Shown piece after piece: positions 54,978 to 64,000 of a stretch of DNA of 64,000 nt. The notes under the pieces were generated by a model that was given only the letters and a program-made list of their open reading frames with translations, searched no databases and was not told the DNA's origin. How positions within the stretch are numbered: position 1 is the stretch's first letter; the number at the start of each line of letters is the position of its first letter. This stretch comes from JAKVCB01 sp965243695 (GTDB lineage Bacteria > Planctomycetota > Planctomycetia > Pirellulales > Lacipirellulaceae): positions 558,001 through 622,000 of the forward strand of contig CBDEWC010000014.1 of the NCBI GenBank assembly GCA_965243695.1, given 5' to 3'. The translations under genes were made by a program, and so were the position numbers.

Positions 54978-56087
54978 TCATTCGTCCGTTAACCTGTCCG
55001 TGGTCCCAATTTCGACCTCATCGCCTTGGTCGAAGTCAGTTTTATCCATCTTGGGACGCTCAGCTGGGAAAAAGAGGTCAACCATCCCGTGCAGCAGTCC
55101 GATGGTGTCGGGCGGCGAAGATCCAAACTTGGTAGCCAGTGGTGTGAGTAACCAGCGACCTTCGGGCCAACGCACTTCCATCACCCTGCCGCAATCTTCC
55201 AAAAGCTGGTAAACACGGGCCCGTGTGACGTTCATTTTGTCGGCATACTGTTTGACGGAAGATGCATTGGGGTCGAGTGAGAGGCGAGATGCCACCAGGT
55301 CGCCGATTTGTTTTCCCAGGTCAATATGAATTTGAGCGATCAATGGCTTAATAATTTTTTGGTGCAACACTTCGGCAGCAGGAAGTTCGGGTTGGTCAAT
55401 GGTTTGCAGGATCCACCGCGATAGCGGAGGGATGAATCGCGGCTGAATCACAATATCGACATTTTCATTCAGCGTCACGGTAGAAATTGCTTCGTGCACA
55501 GTGCAAAACACTTCCAGGATTGCGTGGACGCGTTTTTCACCATGGGTTTTCAGGCTGCGTATTTCAGCCAGCGACAGATCAACGTACTCGTCCAATTGTG
55601 TTTGCCAGATCACGGTCGGCAACGCTTGCAGAGTGGGTGCCAATCGCCCCAGCTTTTCAGAGCCTACTTCAAATCGGCGAACCGTGTCGCACCAAGTCGC
55701 CCACAGGGCCTCAGAGACGATCGTTGGATCGAAGCCGCCCTCGGTTTTTGATTTGGGTGTGCGTTTCTTGGGTTCTTGGCTGCTAAGGCCAAACGGAATA
55801 TCCGTGGAAGATGCTTTGACCGCCCGTTTTAGCAGATCATAGAATCCCAAAATCTTTTTTTGGCCAACGCCCGAGGTGCCCATCAAGTCTTCCAACGGCT
55901 GGTTCAACAGGTACCGAAGTTGCTGATCCAAGAACGCAATAGGTAGTCGGCGATCGGTGGGAAGAACCCAGTAAGAGAGGGCTTTGTCCAGCTTCGAGCT
56001 ATCGTTTTCATCCAACAGTGCCTTACGAAGTCGTTCGTAAGTTCCGACTAAGCGGTAGCGCTCGTTGGAAATGGCTTTCCTGGCCAT
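54978..56087 (-). CDS. possible transcription factor with helix-hairpin-helix-like segments and a sigma-4-like HTH
   Basis: A 369-residue soluble protein. Two segments look like the helix-hairpin-helix of the RNA polymerase alpha C-terminal domain: LNQPLEDLMGTSGVGQKKIL near residues 66-85, and DLSLAEIRSLKTHGEKRVHA in the middle. Near residue 280 a helix-turn-helix resembling sigma region 4 follows (SVKQYADKMNVTRARVYQLL). The C-terminus is acidic. GGAGT lies upstream of the ATG. Together these suggest a protein that contacts RNA polymerase or DNA. I do not know the family; the reading is inference. Confidence 0.75.
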   Translation of the reverse strand: MARKAISNERYRLVGTYERLRKALLDENDSSKLDKALSYWVLPTDRRLPIAFLDQQLRYLLNQPLEDLMGTSGVGQKKILGFYDLLKRAVKASSTDIPFGLSSQEPKKRTPKSKTEGGFDPTIVSEALWATWCDTVRRFEVGSEKLGRLAPTLQALPTVIWQTQLDEYVDLSLAEIRSLKTHGEKRVHAILEVFCTVHEAISTVTLNENVDIVIQPRFIPPLSRWILQTIDQPELPAAEVLHQKIIKPLIAQIHIDLGKQIGDLVASRLSLDPNASSVKQYADKMNVTRARVYQLLEDCGRVMEVRWPEGRWLLTPLATKFGSSPPDTIGLLHGMVDLFFPAERPKMDKTDFDQGDEVEIGTTDRLTDE

Positions 56088-56868
56088 GGTGGTGTACTCC
56101 AGAGTTATCTAAGTGTAGGTTCGGAAAAAATGTCGAACAACATTGAACTTGCGTTTTAGTGAGGGTCCCTACGATCAACCAAGAACCCTGATTTCGATCT
56201 CAGCAACCGGAGTTGTTGGCCCAACCAAGCCGAGCCACCAGGATCAGGGACCAGCTTTTGAACCCTGAACTCCTATCAGCGGGACCGAATCTTGCTAACT
56301 TCCAGCCTGGACCCGTCATCCAAGAATGGCCCATCATCCAATGGGGGGGGGGATGAAAGGGACACCTCGGACATTGTCAATATCACTTGGTGAAAAGTCA
56401 AGAATGTACCCGGGCCCGGAATCCCAAATCGACGGTAGTCGTACCGTTTACCAGTACAATACGAATAGTCGAAGTCTCAACCTGGCAAAGAACTTGCGAC
56501 CGACAGTTCGTTAAAGATCAGGCCATTCAGCGAGTCGAAATTATTCGGAGAAAAAACGAAGAATATTTAAATATGCGTGTAAAATGCCGTAATTATTAGA
56601 CATCGTAGGAGATGTGTCGGGCGGCTTGTCCAGGAGTAGAGCCGTGGCATCGCAACCTGGGAAAGAACCAGTTCACGAAAAAATTTCAACGGCTTGGTTG
56701 GGAAAAGCCCGGTGATTCTTGTGGCGGGGGTTTCCCAAATAGTTCCCCAAAAGTTTTTGGATTGGGCCAGGTTTGCCTGTCCAAGACTTGTTTCCTGGTG
56801 GGTGTTTCTCTAATCGCAGGTGTGACAATTCTCGGAATAGCGTGGATTTGTTACCGAAAGAGGATTCC
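56088..56868. other. long spacer with a 10-G run
   Basis: About 780 bases. It includes a run of ten G at 56343-56352, the palindrome cccgggcccgg near 56409-56419 and an AT-rich stretch near 56540-56600. No gene is supported. It precedes the solute-binding lipoprotein gene. Confidence 0.5.
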
Positions 56869-57939
56869 ATGAAAACATGCTTCCGGAGGGTGGAGCCCCT
56901 GAAAGGCACGGAACAACGTGTTGCATTCTTGGTTAGGTTTGCACTTGTTGGATTGGCAAGCGTGGTCGCCGGTTGTGGTTCGCCAGACCGACCGGAGGTT
57001 ATTGTCTACACGGCGCTGGACGAACCTTTTTCACAACCGGTCTTTGATCGATTTTCCGAGCGAACTGGCATTGAGGTCCGTGCCAAGTTTGATACCGAGT
57101 CGACCAAGACGGTTGGTTTAACTTCAGCGATTATTGCCGAGCGGGCACGTCCTCGATGCGACTTGTTTTGGAACAACGAGATTCTCAACACACTTCGTTT
57201 GCAGCAAAAGGGGATGCTGCGGTCCTACCAATCCCCTGCCGCAGTGGCTTATCCGGACTCGGCAAAGTCACCGATCGGCGCATGGTATGGATTTGCAGCT
57301 CGCGCTCGCGTACTGATTGTGAACACGAACCGGGTTCCGGATGGGAGCCGTCCCCAATCGATTGTTGATTTAACTGATCCGCAGTGGCGGGGTCAGGTGG
57401 GGATTGCCAAGCCGCTGTTTGGCACAACTGCGTCACACGCAGCTTGTTTGTTTACCGTCTGGAGTGATGAAGAAGCGAAGCAGTTTTTTCGCAACTTGAG
57501 GCAGAACGCAAAGATCCTGTCGGGTAATCGCCAGGTAGCGCGGGCAGTTGCGTCCGGAGCGATCGCATTTGGGCTCACCGATACCGACGATGCGATTGTT
57601 GAGTTAGAAAAGGGCTTGCCTGTGGCGATCATCTATCCAGACCAGCGAGAAGGAGAGCTGGGAACTTTGTTCATTCCAAACACGTTGGCACTAGTGAAAG
57701 ATTCACCAAACCCGGGCACGGCAGAGAGATTGGTGGATTATTTGCTCTCGGCAGAAGTTGAACGAAGTTTGGCGGAAGGTGCGAGTGCTCAGGTCCCGCT
57801 TAATCCAAAGGTCGATCAGGCAGCCCGAATTGAAACACCGCAAACGATCCGGGCCATGAACGTTGATTTTGAGCAAGCGGCTACTAACTGGGATCGGGCC
57901 CGAACGTTTCTGGTCGAACAATTTACCGCAACCGATTAA
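56869..57939 (+). CDS. extracellular solute-binding lipoprotein, Fe(3+)-type
   Basis: A 356-residue periplasmic-binding protein of the type 2 fold. The signal ends in a lipobox (LVGLASVVAGC), so it is a lipoprotein. Ligand-fold sequences follow: VIVYTALDEPFSQPVFDRFS, DLFWNNEILNTLRLQQKGML, YGFAARARVLIVNTNRVPDG and YPDQREGELGTLFIPNTLAL. This is the iron(III)/thiamine/phosphonate-type group (FbpA-like). No permease or ATPase gene is adjacent, so the rest of the transporter lies elsewhere. AGAGGA precedes the ATG. Confidence 0.9.
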   Translation: MKTCFRRVEPLKGTEQRVAFLVRFALVGLASVVAGCGSPDRPEVIVYTALDEPFSQPVFDRFSERTGIEVRAKFDTESTKTVGLTSAIIAERARPRCDLFWNNEILNTLRLQQKGMLRSYQSPAAVAYPDSAKSPIGAWYGFAARARVLIVNTNRVPDGSRPQSIVDLTDPQWRGQVGIAKPLFGTTASHAACLFTVWSDEEAKQFFRNLRQNAKILSGNRQVARAVASGAIAFGLTDTDDAIVELEKGLPVAIIYPDQREGELGTLFIPNTLALVKDSPNPGTAERLVDYLLSAEVERSLAEGASAQVPLNPKVDQAARIETPQTIRAMNVDFEQAATNWDRARTFLVEQFTATD

Positions 57940-58001
57940 GCGCGGATCACCATCGCCTGTTTGCAGATTTGGGTGAGAATGCCACTGTCAGCCGGGTCAG
58001 A

Positions 58002-59270
58002 TTACAGGCCCCGTCGGTGACGCCGGCGGGGGCGTTGTCCTGGCGGGGCAGGCTTGGGAGGCTCGGGGGTTTCGGGGTCCGATTGCGAACGGTCGCTGGG
58101 ATCTGCGGTGGTTGTGACGACCGGAGCAACTGTCTGAAAACCTTCGATTTCACCACGTTTGAGAAGTTTGTTAATGAGCATTTCAATTCGGGTCAGTTCT
58201 TCGCCTTCTTCAGGTGTGACAAAGCTGTAGGCAACACCTTGCCGTCCCATCCTGCCGGCTCGTCCCACCCGGTGGACGTAGTCGTCGGAGCTTTGGGGGA
58301 TGTCAAAATTAATGATGTGCGAGATTCCACTGACATCGATACCGCGGCCCACGACGTCGGTGGCGATCAAAATGCGAACTTGCTTGCTGCGGAACTGCTT
58401 CATGACGCGGTCCCGGATCCGCTGTTGCATATCGCCATGGATTGCATCCATGGCGGGGAACTTTTTACTCAATTTTCGACACAGGCGATCGGTACCTCGT
58501 CTCGTACGGCAGAAGACGATGGCCTGTTCGGGCTGCTCGCGTTCCAATAACCGGACTAACAAGTCGAACTTTCGCTCTACGTCGACCGTGAAATAATATT
58601 GGTCGATTGTATCGGATGCTTTCGACTCGCTTGAGAAATCGAGCATAAGGGGTTCACGCATGTAACGATGAGCCAGACGTTGCACGGGTGGCGGAACGGT
58701 TGCGCTGAGTAACATTGTTTGACGGGGCTGCGGGCAGCGGCGAAGAATCTTTTCGATGTCGGGCCGAAAACCAATGTCGAGCATCCGGTCGGCTTCATCG
58801 AGTACGACGATCCGCAGATTTCGCGTGTCCAGTGAGCCGCGACCAAGGTGATCTAGCAAGCGGCCTGGTGTGCCAACGGCGATTTCTACGCCACGGTTCA
58901 GTTTGTCAATCTGGCCACGTATCGGCTTGCCTCCATGGAGGGTGACGCTGGCTATGCGACGGCCATAGGCTAACTTATCAATTTCGTCGCGAACCTGTAC
59001 CGCAAGTTCCCGGGTGGGCGTGAGGATCAGCGCCTGGGGAGTGCCGCCCCGTTTGTGCGGTTGTAGCGACTCCAGAATAGGAATGGCAAACGCAGCCGTT
59101 TTCCCCGTTCCTGTTCGTGCCTGTCCAAGAATGTCCGCACCAGCCAAGGCACGAGGAATGAGACCTGCTTGAACTGGGGTGGGATGTTCGTATTCGGCAT
59201 GGGCCAAAGAGGCGAGCATCTCTGGCGACAGCCCGAGCGAGTCGAATTTTTCTGTTTCTGTACTTTCCAT
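58002..59270 (-). CDS. DEAD-box RNA helicase (RhlE-like)
   Basis: A 422-residue ATP-dependent RNA helicase. Motifs in order: FDSLGLSPEMLASLAHAEYE with the Q motif PTPVQAGLIP, AAFAIPILESL after ARTGTGKT, PTRELAVQV, TPGRLLDHL, VLDEADRMLDIGF (DEAD), LLSATVP, then IVFCRTRRGTD, IATDVVGRGIDV and YVHRVGRAGRMGRQG. The C-terminal tail is Pro/Arg-rich and likely binds RNA. I start at ATG 59270 where homology begins; 22 open codons upstream are not needed. It probably remodels RNA in degradation or ribosome assembly. A long hairpin lies upstream. Confidence 0.95.
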   Translation of the reverse strand: MESTETEKFDSLGLSPEMLASLAHAEYEHPTPVQAGLIPRALAGADILGQARTGTGKTAAFAIPILESLQPHKRGGTPQALILTPTRELAVQVRDEIDKLAYGRRIASVTLHGGKPIRGQIDKLNRGVEIAVGTPGRLLDHLGRGSLDTRNLRIVVLDEADRMLDIGFRPDIEKILRRCPQPRQTMLLSATVPPPVQRLAHRYMREPLMLDFSSESKASDTIDQYYFTVDVERKFDLLVRLLEREQPEQAIVFCRTRRGTDRLCRKLSKKFPAMDAIHGDMQQRIRDRVMKQFRSKQVRILIATDVVGRGIDVSGISHIINFDIPQSSDDYVHRVGRAGRMGRQGVAYSFVTPEEGEELTRIEMLINKLLKRGEIEGFQTVAPVVTTTADPSDRSQSDPETPEPPKPAPPGQRPRRRHRRGL

Positions 59271-59348
59271 TGATGATTCCGGCAAGACAAGCCAACTCTC
59301 AGAGTATGATGGAGAAAGCCGGAAGGACGTTTCCACCAGAGGAAACAG

Positions 59349-59390
59349 AACCGGCTGGCCACACTCTTAAAGAGTGACCAGCCGGTGTTA
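59349..59390 (-). terminator. long hairpin after the histone-like gene
   Basis: ACCGGCTGG..CACTCTT pairs with AAGAGTG.CCAGCCGGT, nearly perfectly over about 18 bp. It is about 55 bases beyond the stop of the lysine-rich gene and upstream of the helicase gene, both on the minus strand. It probably ends the histone-like transcript; a T-run is weak (TTCTGTTTCC). Confidence 0.6.
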
Positions 59391-59445
59391 CCATAATTAC
59401 ACTTGGCACTCACGAATTTATAATTCGCAGGCCGTTCCGCAAGGA

Positions 59446-59691
59446 CTATCTCTTGGCCTTCTTCTTTTTAGTGGACCGTTTGGCCTTCTTCTTGGTGGCC
59501 TTTTTCTTGGTCACTTTCTTTTTGGTAGACCGTTTGGCCTTCTTCTTGGTGGCCTTTTTCTTAGTCGCTTTCTTTTTGGTGGACCGTTTGGCCTTCTTCT
59601 TGGTGGCCTTTTTCTTGGTCGCTTTCTTTTTGGTGGACCGCTTGGTTTTCTTCTTGGCGGCCTTCTTCTTTGTTGCTTTCTTCTTTGCCAT
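59446..59691 (-). CDS. lysine-rich histone H1-like protein
   Basis: An 81-residue protein made of repeated KKATKKKA and KRST units; an 18-residue unit (KRSTKKKATKKKATKKKA) occurs about three times. It resembles the C-terminal tail of histone H1 and bacterial Hc1/AlgP-like proteins, and would bind and compact DNA through charge. AAGGAG precedes the ATG and a hairpin follows the gene, both supporting expression. The opposite strand is also open over this region but only because of the repeats. Confidence 0.9.
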   Translation of the reverse strand: MAKKKATKKKAAKKKTKRSTKKKATKKKATKKKAKRSTKKKATKKKATKKKAKRSTKKKVTKKKATKKKAKRSTKKKKAKR

Positions 59692-61340
59692 CGGGTTTGG
59701 CTCCTTCCCTGAATGCGCCCCAATAAATGGACCGGCGATTCCCCTGGGCGCTCATTGTGGGGGAATGACGTGTGTAGTAATTGCCTCACTGATCCCTGTA
59801 GTTTTGAGCCACTTCCAATCGGTAGTGTGTCCGATCAGTGCGGCCAACTCTAGCCACAAAATTCATGGTGGCAGGAAAGCACTTGCTATCTCAGAAGGTG
59901 GTTTGGTACTTCCATGAACCCTCTACAACTGCTTCCCTACCCAGATTGGACCAATTTCCATATCACCACGTCAAGTCGAATCAGGCCAATTTCGGGTTCT
60001 TACCCAAATCCCACTGGCCGACCATCTGAGGGATGGTGTCACATCGTTCGAACCGTTGACTGCAAATTTGTGCCTTCCCATCCTTATCTTTGCGGAGTCC
60101 TTTGGGTTGGTTTCCACGGGTCCAGCACCGCCAAGAGTCCATCGAAATCGTGTTCTCTATTGGCGGTTGGGTACTTAAGAAAGCCCTATTGCCCCTGTTT
60201 TTCCGTGGTTGGCGGCTACTTCAATCAGGCGCCAGTTCTAAACCCTGTGCTGGCGTTCGATTCGAATCGGGTCTCTTCTACGTCGCTGGCAGTCCCTGGA
60301 AGTGCCCGAAATTCCTGAAAATGGAGAATGGCTCCGCGCCCTTTCCCAGGGTCCCAGACGCTTGATTATTCTCGGTTTGTTGGTTGGATCATCCAGGATG
60401 CGTCCATTTTAAAGTTCCATAAATATTGTGTTTGATCCAAATTCGGAACTCTCCCCATCGGAAGGGAGTTCCATGGGACCGTGAATCGCGTAAACATGAA
60501 AAGGTCGGTTGGGCCCAAATTCAGGGGTCAACCATTGAAAACGGGCGGACGCCTCCGGAGCATGCACGGCCGGTTCCGCTTCCCGTTTTCGCCGCCTCCA
60601 GGTTTTGAGAACCGCTGCCGTCGATGGCGAAGGTTTCTTTGAGGCGAGGCTCAAGACGATTGGTTTTTTGACCTGCATCTCGCTCCCGAAGCGGCGACTT
60701 GTCCATGGCGTAGGGTTCTTTCTGGAAGCCATTGCCGGAATTCCGGTCAAAAAGTGCCGGAGTGACTGAGCATCGTGTTGACGATCTCAACCAGGGTACC
60801 CGGGCAAACTTTTCTGCCCACCAATCACGAGATTGCTCTCGTCCCTAAAATCGAGGTGCAAACTGCGATCACAAGGAGATCAGTTCAATCGGTTTGAGCA
60901 ACGGTTTTTAAGCCAACAAGCCTCCCAATCATGCGGTTGTTGTGACAGCCCGCAGGTCAAGCGGCCAAACTTTTGGCAGCCAGGCTCAAAGGTGTTGATC
61001 AAGCCGCTTTTTTGAGACGATCTCCAGAACGATAGAGGCAGAACAGTAGGGCTAGTGTTGGACCAACTTCTTCGCCACTTGGAAGTTCTTCCACCATGGC
61101 TTATGATTGTCAGCGCGGGTCTGGTTGGCGCATCAAACCGTCGCAATTAAAACGATGACCACACGCTGCAAGCAGGCGTTCGGGAACCCTGAACTTGGGG
61201 TATCCTGAATTTCACAAAAGCGATTGTGGGCGACTTTTATTGCCGGGTTGTTGTCGTCAGAAGACTCTCCCATCCGAAATTCCCATCGCGGTGCTGCGAT
61301 TTCCTGGCTCCGCTTAACCACTGACCTTTTGAGATGACCC
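59692..61340. other. 1.6-kb gene desert
   Basis: No convincing gene on either strand. A minus-strand frame at 60880-61146 (KFGRLTCGLSQQPHDWEACW) looks faintly like a decayed coding sequence, perhaps from a transposase, but I cannot support it. No repeat arrays or terminal inverted repeats were seen. Confidence 0.5.
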
Positions 61341-62531
61341 ATGCTCGAAGTAATCCAAGCGGCTCCCCCCGATGCTATTTTAGGACTGACCGAAGCGTTT
61401 CGAAAAGATTCCAATCCCAACAAGATCAATCTCAGCGTGGGCGTTTATCAGGACGAAACTGGTGCAACACCCATTCTTGAGTCGGTGCAGCAAGCCGGTC
61501 GACAAGTCGTTGCCAATCAGCAGAGCAAGTCCTATTTGCCCATTGATGGGGCACCCGCGTATGCGGCTGCAGTCCAGCGATTGATTTTTGGCCACGAATC
61601 CGAGGTGGTGACTGCCAGGCGGGCTGCCACATCGCACACACCCGGTGGTACGGGAGCCTTGCGAGTCGCTGCCGATTTCATCAAGCAAAACTTGCCAGCG
61701 GCCACGGTTTGGCTTACCGAACCAACTTGGCCGAATCACCCCAATATTTTTGCAGCCGCCGGGGTGCCGACCCGATCGTTCCCTTATTTTGACTCCACCA
61801 CCCAAGAGTTGGATTTCGATCAAGCCTGCAAGGCGATTGGAGAGATACCTGAGGGTGACGTTATCCTCTTGCACGGTTGCTGCCACAATCCAACGGGCAT
61901 TGATCCTACCGCGGATCAGTGGTCCCAATTGGCCAAGGTTGTGTCCGAACGTGGTGTGCTCCCACTGCTCGATTTTGCTTACCAAGGATTTGCTGAGGGA
62001 CTCCAGGAGGATGCAGCAGGGTTGCAAAATTTTTGCCAGCCTGGTTCTGAACTGCTGATCAGCAGTTCATTTTCCAAGAACTTTGGTCTCTATCGGGAAC
62101 GCGTAGGGGCACTGACCGTGGTGGTTCCCAGCCACGAAGTGATCGGTCCTGTGCAAAGTCAGATCAAACGTTGCATCCGCTCCAACTACTCCAATCCGCC
62201 AGCGCATGGTGCCGCGCTGGTGACCACAATCCTTGAGGATTCCAAACTCACGGACCAGTGGCACGGAGAAGTTGCCGGCATGCGAGACCGTATTAACGAA
62301 ACGCGCAAGGCGCTGGTCAAAACCCTTGCTGCAAAAGGCGCCACAGCCGATTATTCCTTTATGACCAGGCAGCGAGGTATGTTCTCATTTTCCGGTTTGA
62401 CTGCTGAGCAAGTTGATACGCTTCGGGAAAAATACTCGATTTATATAGTGCGATCTGGTCGAATAAATGTTGCGGGTATTACTCCGAAGAACATCGATCC
62501 GTTATGCGAGGCAATTGCAGAGGTGACCTGA
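61341..62531 (+). CDS. class I aspartate/aromatic aminotransferase
   Basis: A 396-residue PLP enzyme of the AspC/TyrB group, which swaps amino groups between aspartate or aromatic amino acids and 2-oxoglutarate. Visible markers: INLSVGVYQDETGATPILES, TPGGTGALRVAADFI, LLHGCCHNPTGIDPT, PLLDFAYQGFAEG (PLP-ring Asp and Tyr), SSSFSKNFGLYRERVGALTV (PLP lysine) and YIVRSGRINVAGI (substrate-binding Arg). The length is standard for the family. It is followed 109 bases later by glgA on the same strand. Exact substrate preference cannot be told. Confidence 0.94.
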   Translation: MLEVIQAAPPDAILGLTEAFRKDSNPNKINLSVGVYQDETGATPILESVQQAGRQVVANQQSKSYLPIDGAPAYAAAVQRLIFGHESEVVTARRAATSHTPGGTGALRVAADFIKQNLPAATVWLTEPTWPNHPNIFAAAGVPTRSFPYFDSTTQELDFDQACKAIGEIPEGDVILLHGCCHNPTGIDPTADQWSQLAKVVSERGVLPLLDFAYQGFAEGLQEDAAGLQNFCQPGSELLISSSFSKNFGLYRERVGALTVVVPSHEVIGPVQSQIKRCIRSNYSNPPAHGAALVTTILEDSKLTDQWHGEVAGMRDRINETRKALVKTLAAKGATADYSFMTRQRGMFSFSGLTAEQVDTLREKYSIYIVRSGRINVAGITPKNIDPLCEAIAEVT

Positions 62532-62640
62532 GCAGCGGTAACCCACTTGTACTATCGCACCCGATTGGTTTATGGGTTTCCGCCACCGAGTTTGGCCTCT
62601 GGGAGTCGCCCGCAGCAAATCTCCGAGGAAACGTTGAGGC

Positions 62641-64000
62641 ATGGACATCCTGTTTTCTACGAGCGAAGCTGTGCCATTCTGCAAGACAGGTGGCTTGGGT
62701 GACGTTTGCGGAAGCCTTCCCGTTGAACTGTCCAGACAGGGGCATCAGATCACCCTGGTCATTCCGGCGTTTCGCCAGGTATTTCGTAGCGGGCAAACGA
62801 TTCAGCCCACCGGTGTCGAATTTGAGGTCCCTATTGGCCGCAAGATGGTGCCGGGACGGTTTTTAAAGAGTTTTTTACCCGCGTCGAAGGTGCCCGTTTA
62901 TCTGGTCGACCAACCCGACTATTTCGATCGCGAGGAACTCTACGGAGAGGATGGGGGCGGTTACATAGATAATTGCGAGCGATTCACCTTTTTTGCTCGC
63001 GCCGTCATCGAAGCCATCACCGCCTTTGACCTGCAACCAGCCATCGTACACGCAAACGACTGGACAAGCGGCCTCGTGCCTGTCTATCTAAAGACGGAAT
63101 TGCAAGGTGTTCCACCGTTTGACTCCATCGGATCGGTCTTTACCATCCACAATCTGGCATACCAGGGCAACTTCTGGCACTGGGATATGGAACTTACAGG
63201 AATAGACTGGAAGTACTTCAACTGGAGGCAGATGGAATTCTTTGGCAACCTGAGTTTCTTGAAGAGTGCCATCGCCTTTGCCGATGTGATCACCACGGTC
63301 AGTCCGAGCTACGCTGAGGAAATTCAGTCTCCGCCGCTGAGTTGCGGGTTGGAAGGAATTCTCCGTTACCGCCGGGATGATTTGCACGGAATTATCAATG
63401 GCGTCGACTACAGCGATTGGAATCCGGCGAGTGACCCCCACCTGGGAGATCACCAGTACGACCACGTTTCGTATCCTGTTGGCAAAGCAGCCTGCAAGCA
63501 GGAATTGCAGCGTTCGTTGGGACTTCCGATCCGCGCCGAGGTTCCTTTGATTGCTTCGGTGGGGCGACTTGCTGAACAGAAAGGATTTGACTTACTCGCC
63601 GAAGTCATGCCCCACTGGCTCCAACATGTGAATGCCCAATGGGTTGTGTTGGGGACAGGTGATGCCAAGTACCACGGTTTGCTGTCAGACTTGGCAGCCA
63701 GATTCCCCGAAAAAATCGCGGTGAAGCTTGAGTTCTCTAACGAACTGGCCCACCGAATCGAAGCTGGCGCTGACATGTTCGTGATGCCCAGCCGCTACGA
63801 GCCTTGTGGGTTAAACCAGCTCTACAGTTTAAAATACGGTACGGTGCCAGTGGTGCGATCGACAGGTGGTCTGGCCGATACGATTACCGATTGCACGGAG
63901 CAGTCGCTTGCCGAGGGGACAGCCAGCGGATTCAGCTTTGAACCGTACACGACGGTGGCTCTCGAAGAGGCGCTTCAGCGCGCAAGGAGTGCGTTTTCCA
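62641..64000 (+). CDS. glgA: glycogen synthase (3' truncated by the window)
   Basis: The first 453 residues of a GT5 glycogen synthase, which adds glucose from ADP-glucose to glycogen. The start MDILFSTSEAVPFCKTGGLG holds the ADP-glucose lysine in KTGGLGD. Further motifs are IVHANDWTSGLVPVYLKTEL, VFTIHNLAYQGNFW, ITTVSPSYAEEI, GIINGVDYSDWNPASD, SVGRLAEQKGFDLLAEV and MPSRYEPCGLNQLYSLKYGT with the catalytic Glu. A GAGG site precedes the ATG. The C-terminal end lies outside the window. It suggests storage of glycogen, probably cytoplasmic. Confidence 0.96.
   Translation, partial: MDILFSTSEAVPFCKTGGLGDVCGSLPVELSRQGHQITLVIPAFRQVFRSGQTIQPTGVEFEVPIGRKMVPGRFLKSFLPASKVPVYLVDQPDYFDREELYGEDGGGYIDNCERFTFFARAVIEAITAFDLQPAIVHANDWTSGLVPVYLKTELQGVPPFDSIGSVFTIHNLAYQGNFWHWDMELTGIDWKYFNWRQMEFFGNLSFLKSAIAFADVITTVSPSYAEEIQSPPLSCGLEGILRYRRDDLHGIINGVDYSDWNPASDPHLGDHQYDHVSYPVGKAACKQELQRSLGLPIRAEVPLIASVGRLAEQKGFDLLAEVMPHWLQHVNAQWVVLGTGDAKYHGLLSDLAARFPEKIAVKLEFSNELAHRIEAGADMFVMPSRYEPCGLNQLYSLKYGTVPVVRSTGGLADTITDCTEQSLAEGTASGFSFEPYTTVALEEALQRARSAFS

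Noticed and set aside
59453..59917. 154-codon plus-strand frame rich in Phe and Leu
   Set aside because: It is the complement of the lysine-rich repeat gene, which has a ribosome site and terminator on the minus strand.
60880..61146. Transposase remnant
   Set aside because: Only a vague resemblance; no catalytic residues, inverted repeats or target duplication seen.

Overview
The window looks like part of a planctomycete chromosome, most likely Pirellulales. The evidence is a PVC-type membrane dehydrogenase with a C-terminal CxxCH haem motif, a TAT-exported Gfo/Idh/MocA oxidoreductase, a PEP-CTERM protein with a dockerin-like Asp/Asn-rich segment, a cysteine-rich YTV-like repeat protein, a lysine-rich histone H1-like protein, many ECF sigma/anti-sigma genes and a class II (B12) ribonucleotide reductase. 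Genes are mostly short transcription units separated by unusually long spacers. I saw no tRNA, rRNA, intact insertion sequence, prophage or CRISPR array.

Layout. 0-4.6 kb: end of an ECF sigma gene coupled to its anti-sigma factor, a helical unknown and a Gfo/Idh/MocA protein. 4.9-10.2 kb: a leucine-rich repeat protein and a 1,332-residue PVC cytochrome/propeller protein. 10.2-14.4 kb: gene-poor, with two tiny genes and one unknown gene. 14.4-16.2 kb: a second ECF sigma/anti-sigma pair, the anti-sigma fused to a pseudopilin-like domain. 16.9-23.9 kb: an M48 protease, dprA, an atypical FixJ/LuxR regulator, aroB, parA and a TPR protein. 24.5-31.2 kb: two unknown membrane genes, then hpf, ptsN, an HPr gene and ptsI, a regulatory PTS set with no sugar permease. 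31.4-33.5 kb: a Rne/Rng ribonuclease gene with two compensating frameshifts, and rplU. 34.3-39.0 kb: nrdJ behind a pair of NrdR-like boxes, and a DegT/StrS aminotransferase. 39.1-43.6 kb: hisS, a YkgJ-type protein, a Nudix hydrolase and a broken lipoate/biotin ligase-family gene. 43.7-50.9 kb: HEAT, YTV, MerR-TPR, membrane and CoA-binding proteins. 51.6-59.7 kb: a small basic protein, an EEP-fold nuclease/phosphatase, a PEP-CTERM protein, a possible transcription factor, an iron-binding-type lipoprotein, a DEAD-box helicase and the histone H1-like protein. 61.3-64 kb: an aspartate/aromatic aminotransferase and the start of glgA.

The most unusual theme is a scatter of short tandem arrays (units of 13-24 bp, 2-9 copies, every unit sequence different). 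Most lie in spacers. One sits inside the lipoate-ligase-like gene, where about 56 extra bases made of three 18-bp units coincide with a frame change. Separately, the RNase E/G gene reads through only if one base is removed and one added 26 codons later, which means either real decay, recoding or sequence error. Other points worth checking are the NrdR-like boxes spaced exactly three helical turns apart, a possible regulator combining helix-hairpin-helix-like segments with a sigma-4-like helix-turn-helix, and a pseudo-receiver response regulator.
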